From Adlercreutzia muris (GTDB lineage: Bacteria > Actinomycetota > Coriobacteriia > Coriobacteriales > Eggerthellaceae): a stretch of DNA of 64,000 nt. Location of the stretch: assembly GCF_008831045.1 (NCBI RefSeq), contig NZ_WAJS01000004.1, positions 1 through 64,000 of the forward strand, given 5' to 3'. A model generated the notes under the pieces. It did not search any database. It worked only from the letters and a program-made list of their open reading frames with translations, and was not told the DNA's origin. The position numbers were made by a program, and so were the translations under genes. Shown one piece after another: positions 54,301 through 63,071 of this stretch. How positions within the stretch are numbered: position 1 is the stretch's first letter; every line of letters begins with the position of its first letter.

Positions 54301-54540
54301 CTGGGGCACTCGTTCGCCCATGCCTTCTCGACGCTGGGCGACTCGTCCACGGTGTCCACGGGCCCCTACTACGCCGCGAAAAACACCTGCACGTTCATGA
54401 CCATCATGGGCGGTTTGCGCACGAGCGCGGACATGGAGGTGTGCGACGAGGACGACGAGCCCATCCCGGGTCTGTTTAACGTGGGCTGCATGGTGGGCGA
54501 CGGGTGCGCCAACGAGTTGTCCCACCCACCGAGGCGTCCG
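54301..54540 (+). pseudogene. Internal fragment of a flavoprotein reductase
   Basis: About 75 codons. PYYAAKNTCTFMTIMGGLRT, MEVCDEDDEPIPGLFNVGCM and VGDGCAN match the C-terminal FAD-binding part of a FAD-binding-2 reductase. Both ends are cut: a TAG precedes it, and homology stops at ELSHPP. It is convergent with an intact luxR gene, the arrangement expected for its former regulator. Confidence 0.75.
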
Positions 54541-54547
54541 CGCTTTC

Positions 54548-55990
54548 TCATGCGCCTTCTTGTCGTCCGAGACCATCCTCTACGAGGTCGATAAGCTCCT
54601 GCTGGGTGTGAACATCGAGCTTCATGTAGATGTGCTTGACGTGGGTCTTCACGGTGTTGTACGACAGGGTGAGCTGGTCGCTGATGGCTCGGCCGTTGCG
54701 GCCGCGGGCAAGCAGGGCGCACAGTTCCACCTCGCGCTTGGTAAGACCATGCTGCGTGCCGAGCCGAGCGCAGCGATCTTCGATGCTTTCCCGCTCTTTT
54801 CCGCTTTCAATCGGCGCGACGGCGGGCGTGATGGGCTCCACGCCGAAGATGACGGCGCGGAAGCTGAACTTCGCGAGCCAGAGAAAGGCGAGGGCCACAA
54901 AGGAGACGAGGATGGCGCAGAGTAGGCCTGCGGCCAGGGCATCGTTCGTGCCCACGAGGCGGTTTACGCCATGGCCCGACAAGGTTCCCATCAGCGTACC
55001 CAGGCCCGTGAGGAAACATGCCCAGGCGGCCACGCGCAGGGCGCCGATGCGGTTGCGCGAGCCGATGCCGAAGATAACCAGGTAGTGGATGATGGAGAAG
55101 CAGGCGGATCCGCTGCGGAGGATGTAGTTGCTCGCAGATCCCAGGGGGAGGAAAAGCGACACAATGGCGCAGAGCAGGCCCGCGATCACGACGAGGGCGG
55201 CCAGGGCGGCTAAAGGGTCGATGAATCCGCTGCGCCGTCGACTGGCAACGACGACCCCGCCTACGAGAAGCGCGGTGACGATACCCGAAGGAGATGTATC
55301 GACGGGAATGCCCGAGATGCAGTTGAGGGCGAGGGAGAACCCAAATACGAGATTGAACACGAAAAGGCACAGGAAAGCCGGATTCAGGGGGCTGACAAAG
55401 GCTGCCGGATTGGAAAGTTCGACGCTCTCCAAGCCGCCCGTCTCGTTCAAAAGCGCGAGATTCTCCCTCGCCAGGTGGGAGGAGAGAGCGAGGGTCGCAC
55501 AGGGAAGGACGGCGCACAGAATGAGATGCATCGGAAGAGAGAAGAGGTCGACAGCTCGCTGGCCGAGCGTGCCGATGAGAGCCGAGGCGCAGATGCACAG
55601 CATGGCGCTGCGTATGTTATCGAGCTGGCAGAGGGCGATAAGGTACATGAGCGTTGCCCATAGGCTTCCCAGCTGCCAGAGGGCGTATCCGCCGCACAGT
55701 GCCGCCGTCGAGCCGGTTTTCGCGTGGAGGCCCACCAGGAGCGTTCCGGCGATCACGAGGACGCAGCTCGCGGTTGCGGCCCAAGGGCCCATCCGGGTGA
55801 GATACCCGCGTTTCAGGGCGAAGAGCACGAGAAGGAACGGGCATATGTTCGCCACAATGAACAGGGTGTCGCGGGCAACGGGTGCTGCTACCGAGAGCGG
55901 GGCGATTATATCGGCGTTCAGTAGCCGATTGCAGGCGATTTCGCAGGCTCCTGCCGCGAAGACGGCGAGCCAGGGCTTGGTGGTGCTCAT
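54548..55990 (-). CDS. LuxR-family regulator with polytopic membrane domain
   Basis: A 480-residue protein of the same plan as the regulators at 24535 and 61537: about 12 helices, then a LuxR HTH (about 415-475) with GLTKREVELCALLARG, SYNTVKTHVKHIYMKL and VHTQQELIDLV. The ATG at 55990 follows GAGAGGA. It is 226 bases downstream of an intact flavoprotein gene on the same strand and convergent with a flavoprotein fragment, so either may have been its target. It appears intact. Confidence 0.87.
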   Translation of the reverse strand: MSTTKPWLAVFAAGACEIACNRLLNADIIAPLSVAAPVARDTLFIVANICPFLLVLFALKRGYLTRMGPWAATASCVLVIAGTLLVGLHAKTGSTAALCGGYALWQLGSLWATLMYLIALCQLDNIRSAMLCICASALIGTLGQRAVDLFSLPMHLILCAVLPCATLALSSHLARENLALLNETGGLESVELSNPAAFVSPLNPAFLCLFVFNLVFGFSLALNCISGIPVDTSPSGIVTALLVGGVVVASRRRSGFIDPLAALAALVVIAGLLCAIVSLFLPLGSASNYILRSGSACFSIIHYLVIFGIGSRNRIGALRVAAWACFLTGLGTLMGTLSGHGVNRLVGTNDALAAGLLCAILVSFVALAFLWLAKFSFRAVIFGVEPITPAVAPIESGKERESIEDRCARLGTQHGLTKREVELCALLARGRNGRAISDQLTLSYNTVKTHVKHIYMKLDVHTQQELIDLVEDGLGRQEGA

Positions 55991-56020
55991 TGACGCGAAG
56001 TCCTCTCTTCCCTTCTCACT

Positions 56021-56026
56021 ATTATA
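56021..56026 (-). promoter_or_regulatory. -10 box of the LuxR gene at 55990
   Basis: TATAAT on the leftward strand, 30 bases before the start codon. The -35 is weak (GCAGTC region), as expected if an activator is needed. Confidence 0.4.
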
Positions 56027-56078
56027 GTCGAAGGGCCTCTCTGACTGCTCGCCGTGCGCGTTGCCTCGAATGCGCCAA

Positions 56079-56107
56079 AGGGACGACCCTCGGCGAGGGC
56101 CGTCCCT
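56079..56107 (-). terminator. Hairpin terminator between flavoprotein and luxR
   Basis: A 13-bp stem on the leftward strand AGGGACGGCCCTC / GAGGGTCGTCCCT with one G-U pair, followed by TTT. Confidence 0.65.
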
Positions 56108-56157
56108 ATAGGGGGAGGCGTGTTCGTAAGCGCCTTTCGACGCAACGGTGTGCTGCG

Positions 56158-56199
56158 GTGCCGCGCGACGGTTCCATCGTGACCCGTCGCGCGGCACCT
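56158..56199 (-). terminator. Hairpin just after the flavoprotein gene
   Basis: A 15-bp perfect stem GGTGCCGCGCGACGG / CCGTCGCGCGGCACC with a 12-base loop, 17 bases beyond the flavoprotein stop. Confidence 0.65.
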
Positions 56200-56215
56200 C
56201 GGTGCGCCAGAGCGG

Positions 56216-57973
56216 CTATGCCTTCTTTCCGGCGATGTGCTGCACCTCATGGCGGGCGAAGGTGAGCAGGCGGCCGCAGGCCATGCCGTGAGTCAAATTG
56301 TAGTAGCCGTCGGCGAACAGCGAACCGGCGCAGTTGCCCGCCGCCCAGAGACCCTCCAGGACCTCGCCGTCGGTCTTGAGCACCTGCCCGTCAGCATTGA
56401 TGCGAAGGCCGTCTGAGGTGTCCAGTAGGGTACCGCCGAGGGTCACGCCGTAGAAGGGCGCCTGGCGAATAGCGGACAGGGTGTAGGGTTCCTTGCCGAA
56501 GTCCTCGTCCACCTGTTTATCGTAAAGTTCGTTGTAGCGCTCGATGGATGCGAGGAAGTTCTGCTTATGTTCGCCTTCGAGCAGCAGTTTATCGGCGAGT
56601 TCCTCGAGGGTATCGGCCTTTACGACGACACCCTGGTCGATTTGCTCCTGCAGAAAGCCCTCGGTGCCTGCACCCATGACGTTTACGATGAGATTGGTAA
56701 GGCTCGCGCAACCGAGGCTGTGGAAGCGGGCCACGTCATCGGCGAAGTTCGCGTCCCACACCTCGAGGTACACGCCGCCCGGTTGAGAGGCGGCTGCGTA
56801 GGGCAGCCAGTCGTAGTTGCCCGACTCGTTGGTGAAGCGCTCGCCGTGCAGGTTCATCTTGAGGAAAGGCTGCGAGCCGGGATTGAACTGACCTGAAGCG
56901 GGCAGCATGGGCTCGCCCGTCGCCACGCTCTCCTCGGTCCAGCCGGCCTTGGTGCCCGGAGGGACGGCACCTCGATCGAACACGAAGGCCGCTGCGCCGG
57001 GATCCTTCATGGCCCCGGCCCAAAGGCCAGCCTTGATGCCCATGCCCGTGTTTCCCGGCTCCCAGTTGGAGGCGGTCAGGCAGCGCGGGAGGATGGGGTT
57101 GATACCCTCGATCATGTCGGGGTTCGCCGCGTAGCCACCCGTGGCGAGCAGCACGTCCTCAGCGTTGATCTGCACATAGCCGTCTTTGGCATCGAAGATG
57201 GCTCCGCTGACTGCGCCGCTCTCGTCGGTGACGAGCTTGACGAGGTCGAAGCCGAAGAGCACTTCGTTGCCCTGTTTGTTCAGCAGGTCCTCGAAGATCT
57301 GGTTGCGGCTCATTTCGGCATGCTCCTCGGGGCAATCCTCGCGAGCCGTGTAGCTCACCTGGATGGGCGGCACGTACATATCGACGCCTACGCCGCCTCG
57401 CCCTTCACCCTGGTCGGCATCGAAGCTCACTGCGAAGCCATACTGATCCATAATGCCTTTTACCCAGGCATGCATCTCGGCGGATTCGTTCAGCCACGTT
57501 TTTGTGACGCGCATGTCGTTTTTGCCCCAGAAGGCTTGACGCAGCACGTTGTTCAACTTGATGATGTCGACGCTTTTGCCGGCCTCGGCGCATTCGGGAA
57601 TGTTTACGGCTCCATACCAGCCGCGAGCCGTGGCGACGGCTCCGGCCTTCTCGGCGATGAGGAAATCAACTCCGAGTTCCTGGGCGGTGACGGCGGCGGC
57701 AAGGCCGGCGTTGCCCGCGCCCACGATGAGGAGCTTGGTGCTACGCGTCTCGACGATGTCCGCTTCGGCGATTTCGGGAGCTGTGCCGAGCCATGCGGGG
57801 GTATTGCCCACAACGGCCATGCCGCTGTCGGTGCCGCCCGCTGTAGCCGCTGCATCGGGGCCGGTTTCGGCCATGGTCTTCGGCGAGCAGCCGGAGAGTC
57901 CGGCCACGGCGGCGGCTCCGGCTGCCAGGGCGGCGCCGGAGAGGAAGTTGCGGCGAGAAATACCTTGAGTCAT
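56216..57973 (-). CDS. Tat-exported FAD-dependent flavoprotein reductase (fumarate reductase-like)
   Basis: A 585-residue FAD-binding-2 protein. The Tat motif is SRRNFLSG (6-13), with lipobox Cys29. The Rossmann motif is KLLIVGAGNAGLAAA. The C-terminal FAD segment VLEGLWAAGNCAGSLFADGYYN is present. It is shorter than the paralogue at 22268 and has no FMN-binding or haem domain. The substrate is unknown; family members reduce fumarate-like or aromatic acceptors. The ATG at 57973 follows AGGAGGG. It is followed by two terminators and the luxR gene. A TCACCC-N5-GGGGTA site lies about 90 bases upstream. Confidence 0.88.
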   Translation of the reverse strand: MTQGISRRNFLSGAALAAGAAAVAGLSGCSPKTMAETGPDAAATAGGTDSGMAVVGNTPAWLGTAPEIAEADIVETRSTKLLIVGAGNAGLAAAVTAQELGVDFLIAEKAGAVATARGWYGAVNIPECAEAGKSVDIIKLNNVLRQAFWGKNDMRVTKTWLNESAEMHAWVKGIMDQYGFAVSFDADQGEGRGGVGVDMYVPPIQVSYTAREDCPEEHAEMSRNQIFEDLLNKQGNEVLFGFDLVKLVTDESGAVSGAIFDAKDGYVQINAEDVLLATGGYAANPDMIEGINPILPRCLTASNWEPGNTGMGIKAGLWAGAMKDPGAAAFVFDRGAVPPGTKAGWTEESVATGEPMLPASGQFNPGSQPFLKMNLHGERFTNESGNYDWLPYAAASQPGGVYLEVWDANFADDVARFHSLGCASLTNLIVNVMGAGTEGFLQEQIDQGVVVKADTLEELADKLLLEGEHKQNFLASIERYNELYDKQVDEDFGKEPYTLSAIRQAPFYGVTLGGTLLDTSDGLRINADGQVLKTDGEVLEGLWAAGNCAGSLFADGYYNLTHGMACGRLLTFARHEVQHIAGKKA

Positions 57974-58062
57974 AGAGGTCCCTCCTAGAATGGGTCTTGC
58001 CAGCCGCCCGCCCCACTTTGGCGGGCGGCGTTCATCCTAGGTTTTTCCTGGAGGGAGGTGCG

Positions 58063-58080
58063 TCACCCCCATTGGGGTAT
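58063..58080. promoter_or_regulatory. Weak LuxR-type operator candidate
   Basis: TCACCC-CCATT-GGGGTA: one good half-site and one imperfect, with the same five-base centre as the sites at 24419 and 26949. A leftward TAGGAT -10 candidate lies about 23 bases beyond. Confidence 0.35.
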
Positions 58081-58224
58081 TTTTGAAAAATGCCTGGTAG
58101 AATCTATGCTTATGGTGGGCGGCAGGCCGTTTACGTTGCATCCCGAAGGGCCGCCGCAGTGAGGGGCACCCTTCTGCGACTTAGGCTTAATGTGCTTTTC
58201 GGCCATGGAAACGTTCGTATTTCT

Positions 58225-59393
58225 TTAGGGGGCCAAGCTGGTAATCGGGATGACGCAGACGCCGTCATCCCGAACGTAGGCGTGCTGGCCGAGTCCCTCC
58301 ACCACGGCAAGGAATGACGGGGGCTCTGCTCCGGCAGATTCCATCTTGGCCTTGAGGCGTAGTAGATTTTTAGCGGCTTGGTCTGCCTGGTTGTGCCCGA
58401 GCTTTATTTCGAGTGCGGCCCACTTTCCGTCGTAGGATTCGATAATCGCATCCACTTTCAGATCGGTGTTATCGCGATAGTAGCGCACCTGCGCCTCTGA
58501 GGCTTCGGCGTATACCAGCAGATCGCACAGGCAAAGACTCTCGAAGAGGAACCCAAAGGCGCTGAGGTCGCCGAGGAGTTTCTGCGGGGTGGCGCCGAGG
58601 ATGGCCGCTGGCAGAGAGGGATCGACGTAGTGGTATTTGGGTCGCTTGTTGATTCGGATTGACGACCGCAGGTTCGGAGACCATCCAGGGGTCTCCTCGA
58701 TGACGAAGATCCGCCGAAGGGCTCGAAGGTAGTCGTCAACCGTTTCTTTGGAGAGCGCTTCGCTCGTTGCATCGCCGGTCATGTCGCGAATCATGGTTTT
58801 GGTGGCCGTCGCCTGCTCTGCATTGCGGGCGAGCGAATGGAGGAGCCGGCTGATTTTCTGTGGATCACGGGCCACATCGTCGACGCGCGAGAGATCGTCT
58901 TCGGACACTTGCCACACGTAACTGCGCGCGAGCCGCGATGCCCGGTGCAGCTCCATGGCTTGAACGGCGGGCCAGCCGCCGCGGATAACGACATCGCAGA
59001 GATCATCCAAGGTCGCCGGAAGGGCGCGGCCTGCCGGCCTCCCTCCATTGAAGAGGGCCCGCAGCGATACGGCTCCCGAGGATCGGTTCGCCTCGAAGAG
59101 CGTCATAGGCCTCATGCGAACCTTTTCGATACGGCCCACGCCGCTGTGATGCGGTTTAACCCGGCGGGGAACAGCGGATCCCGTGAGTATGAACGTGTCC
59201 CGTTTGCCGCTTCTGTCAACGGCGTTGCGGACGGCATCCCACAGCGAGGGCACCTCTTGCCATTCGTCGATGAGGCGGGGATGGTCGCCTTGGAGCGCCT
59301 GATGGGGGGGGGTAAGCGCGCCAGTTCTTGGTTTTGGAAGGCCCCTTCAGTGTCGAGCAGACAGATCTCGCTGTTGCTGAGGCTTCGGGCCGT
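58225..59393 (-). pseudogene. Broken ATP-binding protein (AAA/DUF4143 family)
   Basis: The body (58225-59253, 342 codons) matches prokaryotic AAA-type ATPases with a C-terminal DUF4143 nuclease-like domain: SLWDAVRNAVDRSGKRDTFILTGSAVP, an Arg-finger region and KWAALEIKLG. The frame before it breaks at a run of nine C (leftward strand; 59304-59312). One more C would join it to upstream homology (TARSLSNSEICLLDTEGAF). That upstream part ends at a stop near 59394, so the P-loop is missing. It is probably nonfunctional, and the tract length should be confirmed. Confidence 0.75.
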
Positions 59394-59395
59394 CT

Positions 59396-59436
59396 ACTCT
59401 ACTTTTTTCAACCTTTCCACTCTACTTTTTTCAACC
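59396..59436. repeat. Two 18-bp perfect direct repeats
   Basis: ACTCTACTTTTTTCAACC occurs at 59396-59413 and again at 59419-59436, separated by TTTCC. They lie exactly where the ATPase homology is cut off. Confidence 0.7.
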
Positions 59437-59501
59437 CAAATACGCCTTCTTCCGAGGGGGCGGAAAGGGCTGTGACGCAAAAACGGGGCCTCCTATGCGA
59501 G

Positions 59502-59528
59502 GTGCCGTCCCGGATGACGGGACGGCAC
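59502..59528. terminator. Hairpin in the 59.4-59.6 kb intergenic region
   Basis: An 11-bp perfect stem GTGCCGTCCCG / CGGGACGGCAC with a 5-base loop. Confidence 0.5.
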
Positions 59529-59599
59529 TGGAAGGGATGCGGGCCGGGGAGGGAAAGCCCGCAGGGGGTTTGCGGAGGAAGCGGGAGAGCGCCTGCGAA

Positions 59600-59639
59600 G
59601 GGGCATCGCGGGCCGGGGAGGGAGAGCCCGCGATGCCCC
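59600..59639 (-). terminator. Terminator of the flavoprotein gene at 59656
   Basis: A 14-bp perfect stem GGGGCATCGCGGGC / GCCCGCGATGCCCC with a 12-base loop, 16 bases beyond the stop. A partial copy of its loop and stem (GCGGGCCGGGGAGGG) also occurs near 59538. Confidence 0.65.
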
Positions 59640-59655
59640 GGGTGGCCGAGTTTCC

Positions 59656-61302
59656 CTAGGCCACGGCCTCGGCGGCGTACATGCCGGCCATGCGGCCGCC
59701 GCTGTAGGCGCACATGAGGGAGAATCCCTCGTAGTCGCAATAGGGGGCGCTCATGAGGGTGCCGTTGTCGGCGCCAGCCACGTACAGGCCCGGGATGGCG
59801 ATGCCCGCATTGTCGATGGCCTGCAAGCGGTCGTTGGTGCGGATGCCGCCGATGGTCACCCAGGCGCTCGGCTCGTACTGCATGGCGTAGAAGGGGCCCG
59901 TCTCCACCGGCTGCAGGAAGCAGGCCGGCTTGTAGAACTGCTCGTCCTTGCCCGTGGCGCAGTAGCCGTTGTACTCGTCCAGCGTCGCCACCAGCTCGGG
60001 GGCGCCAATAGCCTCGGCCAGGGCCTCCACAGTGTCGGCTTTGAAGATCCAACCTGCATCCACGCCGGCGTCGATGTTCGCCTGCACGTCTTCCAGGGGC
60101 TTGTCCTTCAGGGTCATCATGCCGGTGCGCCAGTTCGCCTCGTCGGCGCCGCACAGCGTCCACGGGTCGGTGCCGCCGGCCAGACCGTCCACGTAAGCCT
60201 GGTCCACCACGGCGTAGTACTGGCCGCCGACCAGCGAGATAGCGCCGCCCAGAGCCAGGGGCAGGTTCGCGAACTTGCCCTCGTTGCTGAAGCGGCGGCC
60301 CTGGTTGTTCACGAGCAGGGTGCCGTAGATGCCGATGGAGAAGGCGGCGTTGCCCTTGCCCCACAGGCCGTCGGCGTTCTGATTGGAACCGGAGAACTCG
60401 TTGCCGGCGATGCCCCACTGGGTGGACACCTGGCCGCCGATCTCCTGCACCATCTCGATGCCCTCGCCCACCGACAGGATGCTGCCGAGGGGGTTCACGA
60501 AGGTTCCGAAGCGCTCGGTCATCATGTCTACGTTGCCGAGGAAGCCGCCGGTGGCCACGATGACGGCCTTGGCCTTCACGTCGATGACGCTATCGCCCTC
60601 GCACTGGATGCCCGCGCAGGTGCCGTCCTCCATGATGAGGCGCTTGCCGGCGGTGTTGAAGATGAACTCGCCGCCGTTGGCCTCAACGAAGCTCTGCAGC
60701 GGGCCCATGCGGTCCACGCCCTTGGCCTGGGTCTTGGAGTCCTTCGGATCGGACTGGAAGTTGCAGCGCACCGAGTCGTGACCGGCGCCGTAGTTGTCGG
60801 GGCGCAGGCCCGTGGCGACGCCGAACTCGTCGGTGAACTCGTCCACGGTGCTGCCCGACAGCTCCAGGGCCCGCTTCACGGCCGCGGCGTTCGTGGACCA
60901 GTGGGAGTACTCCATGATGTGGTTGAAGGCCTCTTCGATGGAGAAGGTGATGCCGGCCTGCTGCTGGAGCTTCGAGCCCACCATGAACGGGCCGCCGGCG
61001 ATGGAGCCGTTGGAGACGCCCACGTCGCCGCCCTTCTCGATGACGATGACCGACTTGCCGGCGCGCACGGCCTCCACGGCCGCCCACATACCAGCCCCGC
61101 CGGCGCCGACGATGGCGATGTCGCATTCCTTGGTCTCGTCGGCGGTCTGCATGGCGGCCGCGCCGCCAGGCTCCTCGCCCGTCTCGGCGAGGTCGGCGGC
61201 AGGGGCCTTCGGGGCGCACCCGGCCAGGGCCGCGCCAGCGCCCAGGGCGGCGATGCTGCCGAGGGTCAAGAAGCTGCGACGGGAAAACGTGGTGTTGCTC
61301 AT
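59656..61302 (-). CDS. Tat-exported FAD-dependent flavoprotein reductase (fumarate reductase-like)
   Basis: A 548-residue FAD-binding-2 protein. It has the Tat motif SRRSFLTLG (7-15), lipobox Cys29 and Rossmann motif DIAIVGAGGAGMWAA. VATGGFLGN and the C-terminal IPGLYVAGADNGT FAD segment are also present. Like the paralogues at 22268 and 56216, it carries no FMN or haem domain. The ATG at 61302 follows GGAGGGAGA; a longer frame to 61413 lacks a Tat-compatible start. It is divergent from a luxR gene, with several GGGTGA/TCACCC sites between them. Confidence 0.88.
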   Translation of the reverse strand: MSNTTFSRRSFLTLGSIAALGAGAALAGCAPKAPAADLAETGEEPGGAAAMQTADETKECDIAIVGAGGAGMWAAVEAVRAGKSVIVIEKGGDVGVSNGSIAGGPFMVGSKLQQQAGITFSIEEAFNHIMEYSHWSTNAAAVKRALELSGSTVDEFTDEFGVATGLRPDNYGAGHDSVRCNFQSDPKDSKTQAKGVDRMGPLQSFVEANGGEFIFNTAGKRLIMEDGTCAGIQCEGDSVIDVKAKAVIVATGGFLGNVDMMTERFGTFVNPLGSILSVGEGIEMVQEIGGQVSTQWGIAGNEFSGSNQNADGLWGKGNAAFSIGIYGTLLVNNQGRRFSNEGKFANLPLALGGAISLVGGQYYAVVDQAYVDGLAGGTDPWTLCGADEANWRTGMMTLKDKPLEDVQANIDAGVDAGWIFKADTVEALAEAIGAPELVATLDEYNGYCATGKDEQFYKPACFLQPVETGPFYAMQYEPSAWVTIGGIRTNDRLQAIDNAGIAIPGLYVAGADNGTLMSAPYCDYEGFSLMCAYSGGRMAGMYAAEAVA

Positions 61303-61437
61303 GGTGATCTCTCCCTCCAAGAGTTGGAATCGATGCCGCCCAGGGCGGCTTTCGGAATCTGCGCCGCACTTCAGCGGCGGGGCGACCGCCCTCTCGGCGG
61401 CCGAGCTCATCATGGGGCCGCTGCGACGTTCTGTCGC

Positions 61438-61503
61438 GGGTGAAGTTGCCCGATCCTCCGGGTGATTGTTGGCTCACCCCTTGTTTCACCCCTGGGTTTC
61501 ACC
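61438..61503. promoter_or_regulatory. Cluster of five GGGTGA/TCACC half-sites
   Basis: GGGTGA at 61438 and 61460, then TCACCCC at 61474 and 61486 and TCACC at 61499. They lie in the divergent region between the flavoprotein and luxR. The last three are spaced 12-13 bp apart and end just before a TACAAT -10 (61507-61512) for luxR. Confidence 0.5.
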
Positions 61504-61536
61504 TGGTACAATGGGCGCAAACGAAGGGAGGGAGCT

Positions 61537-62988
61537 ATGGGAGCGGGAAATGCCCTGCAGTCCCTTGTGCCGCAGCAGAGCGAGGAAGACGACGGCTTTG
61601 TGCCGCTCGTGCCCCTGCGCTTTCTCGGCATGGGCCTGTTCATCGCGTGGCTGTGCTGCACGCATATCGTGGCGGTCTTTCCTGGAAGCGGCTACGAGAT
61701 GGCTCCGCGCAATGCCTACGATACGGCCATGCGAGTTTTCGACATCGCCTCGTTCCTCGTCTTGGCCTTGGTGGCGATGGGCTTGGGGAGCATCGGGCGG
61801 CACGCCGTCCTGTGCGTGGCATCGGTGGTGCTGAGCGCGGCGGGCACGCTCGTCGTGGGGTGGGTGTTGCTCCCGCTGGCCGTGGCGCCGGCGTGGCTGT
61901 GGGCCGTGTCCGTTCTGGCTGCGCCGGGCGGTGCGGTGCTGTTCTGTCTGTGGGCCGAGGTGTATGCGCAGCTCGGGCCCACGCGTACCATGGTGTATGG
62001 TGCCTGCTCCTGCATCGTGGCCGCGGTCCTCGCCTTTCTCGTGTGCACCATGAGGCCGCCCTATGCCGTGGCGGCCACGAGCTTGTTGCCCCTTCTGTCG
62101 CTCGGCTGCGCCCTGGCGAGCGCGCAGCTGGCGCCCCGCGAGCCTCAGCGCGCTTCCGGCACCCGCTATCCGGTGCCGGGCAAACTCATCCTCATCATGG
62201 CCATCGCCGGCTTTTTGTCGGGCGTGTCCGCCTTGGCGATGGAGAACGTCGAGGGCGTGGGGGCGATGTTCCGCGTGCTGGCCACGGCGCTTGCCGGCGT
62301 GGTCATATTGGCCATGGCCATCGTGCGGCGCGATCGCATGGACGTGCGCTTCCTCGCGAGGGTGTCGCTCCCGCTCGCGATACTGGCGCTGCTGCTCATT
62401 CCGCTCGGCGGGGTGGGGCTGGGGTACGCGGCCGCGTTTCTGCTGAAGCTCGCCTATGTGTGGTTCACGTTCTTCGTGCTTATTCTGCTGGCGAGCATCT
62501 GCTATCGGTTCGAGGTTCCCACATTGCGCATATTCGCGCTCGCCCGCGCCGCAAGTGAGTTCGGCATACTGGCGGGGGTGGCCCTGCGCCGGTTCCTCCA
62601 TCTGGGCGATTATTTGGCGAATCCGGCGTTTCCGATGGTGTTTTCCCTGGCAGGAATCGTGATCGTGCTCTGCTGCGTGCTGGTATGGAAGAGCGAGAAG
62701 TCCGTCAACGGAGACTGGGGCGCCGCCGGCGTGGCGGTAGAGACGAACCAGCAGGTAGTCAGCTCGCGCGAGCGGTTCATGGCTCGTTGCGAGCGCATGG
62801 CCGCCGAGCGCAATCTGACGGCGCGGGAGGCCGAGGTCATGGCTCTCATCGCCCAGGGCAAGACGCGCCGCGAGATAGAGCAGGAGCTGTTCCTGTCCGA
62901 GAACACGGTGAAGACCCACGCGCGCCACCTGTACGCTAAGCTCGGCGTGGCCACCAAGGCCGAGCTTATCGCCCTGTTCCGGGAGTAG
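61537..62988 (+). CDS. LuxR-family regulator with polytopic membrane domain
   Basis: A 483-residue protein with about 12 helices, then a LuxR HTH (about 420-480): NLTAREAEVMALIAQG, SENTVKTHARHLYAKLG and a final KAELIALF. The ATG at 61537 follows GGGAGGGAG. It lies between a divergent flavoprotein (59656) and a convergent flavoprotein (63072) and could control either. A run of TCACCC sites sits over its promoter. Confidence 0.87.
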   Translation: MGAGNALQSLVPQQSEEDDGFVPLVPLRFLGMGLFIAWLCCTHIVAVFPGSGYEMAPRNAYDTAMRVFDIASFLVLALVAMGLGSIGRHAVLCVASVVLSAAGTLVVGWVLLPLAVAPAWLWAVSVLAAPGGAVLFCLWAEVYAQLGPTRTMVYGACSCIVAAVLAFLVCTMRPPYAVAATSLLPLLSLGCALASAQLAPREPQRASGTRYPVPGKLILIMAIAGFLSGVSALAMENVEGVGAMFRVLATALAGVVILAMAIVRRDRMDVRFLARVSLPLAILALLLIPLGGVGLGYAAAFLLKLAYVWFTFFVLILLASICYRFEVPTLRIFALARAASEFGILAGVALRRFLHLGDYLANPAFPMVFSLAGIVIVLCCVLVWKSEKSVNGDWGAAGVAVETNQQVVSSRERFMARCERMAAERNLTAREAEVMALIAQGKTRREIEQELFLSENTVKTHARHLYAKLGVATKAELIALFRE

Positions 62989-62989
62989 A

Positions 62990-63046
62990 GGCGCCCCTCT
63001 TCTGCCAAGAGGCGCCGTGCTCCGGAAGGGAGCCGCGGCGCCTCTC
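62990..63046. terminator. Nested terminators between convergent luxR and flavoprotein
   Basis: GGCGCC-CC-TCTT / AAGAGGCGCC (62990-63016) and GAGGCGCC / GGCGCCTC (63009-63044) overlap and could serve each strand. Confidence 0.55.
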
Positions 63047-63071
63047 GCAGGGGGGGGGAGGGCTCGTGGGC

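Noticed and set aside
58225-59253. ATPase fragment annotated as a complete gene
   Set aside because: It begins inside the conserved domain, lacks the P-loop, and homology continues upstream in another frame.
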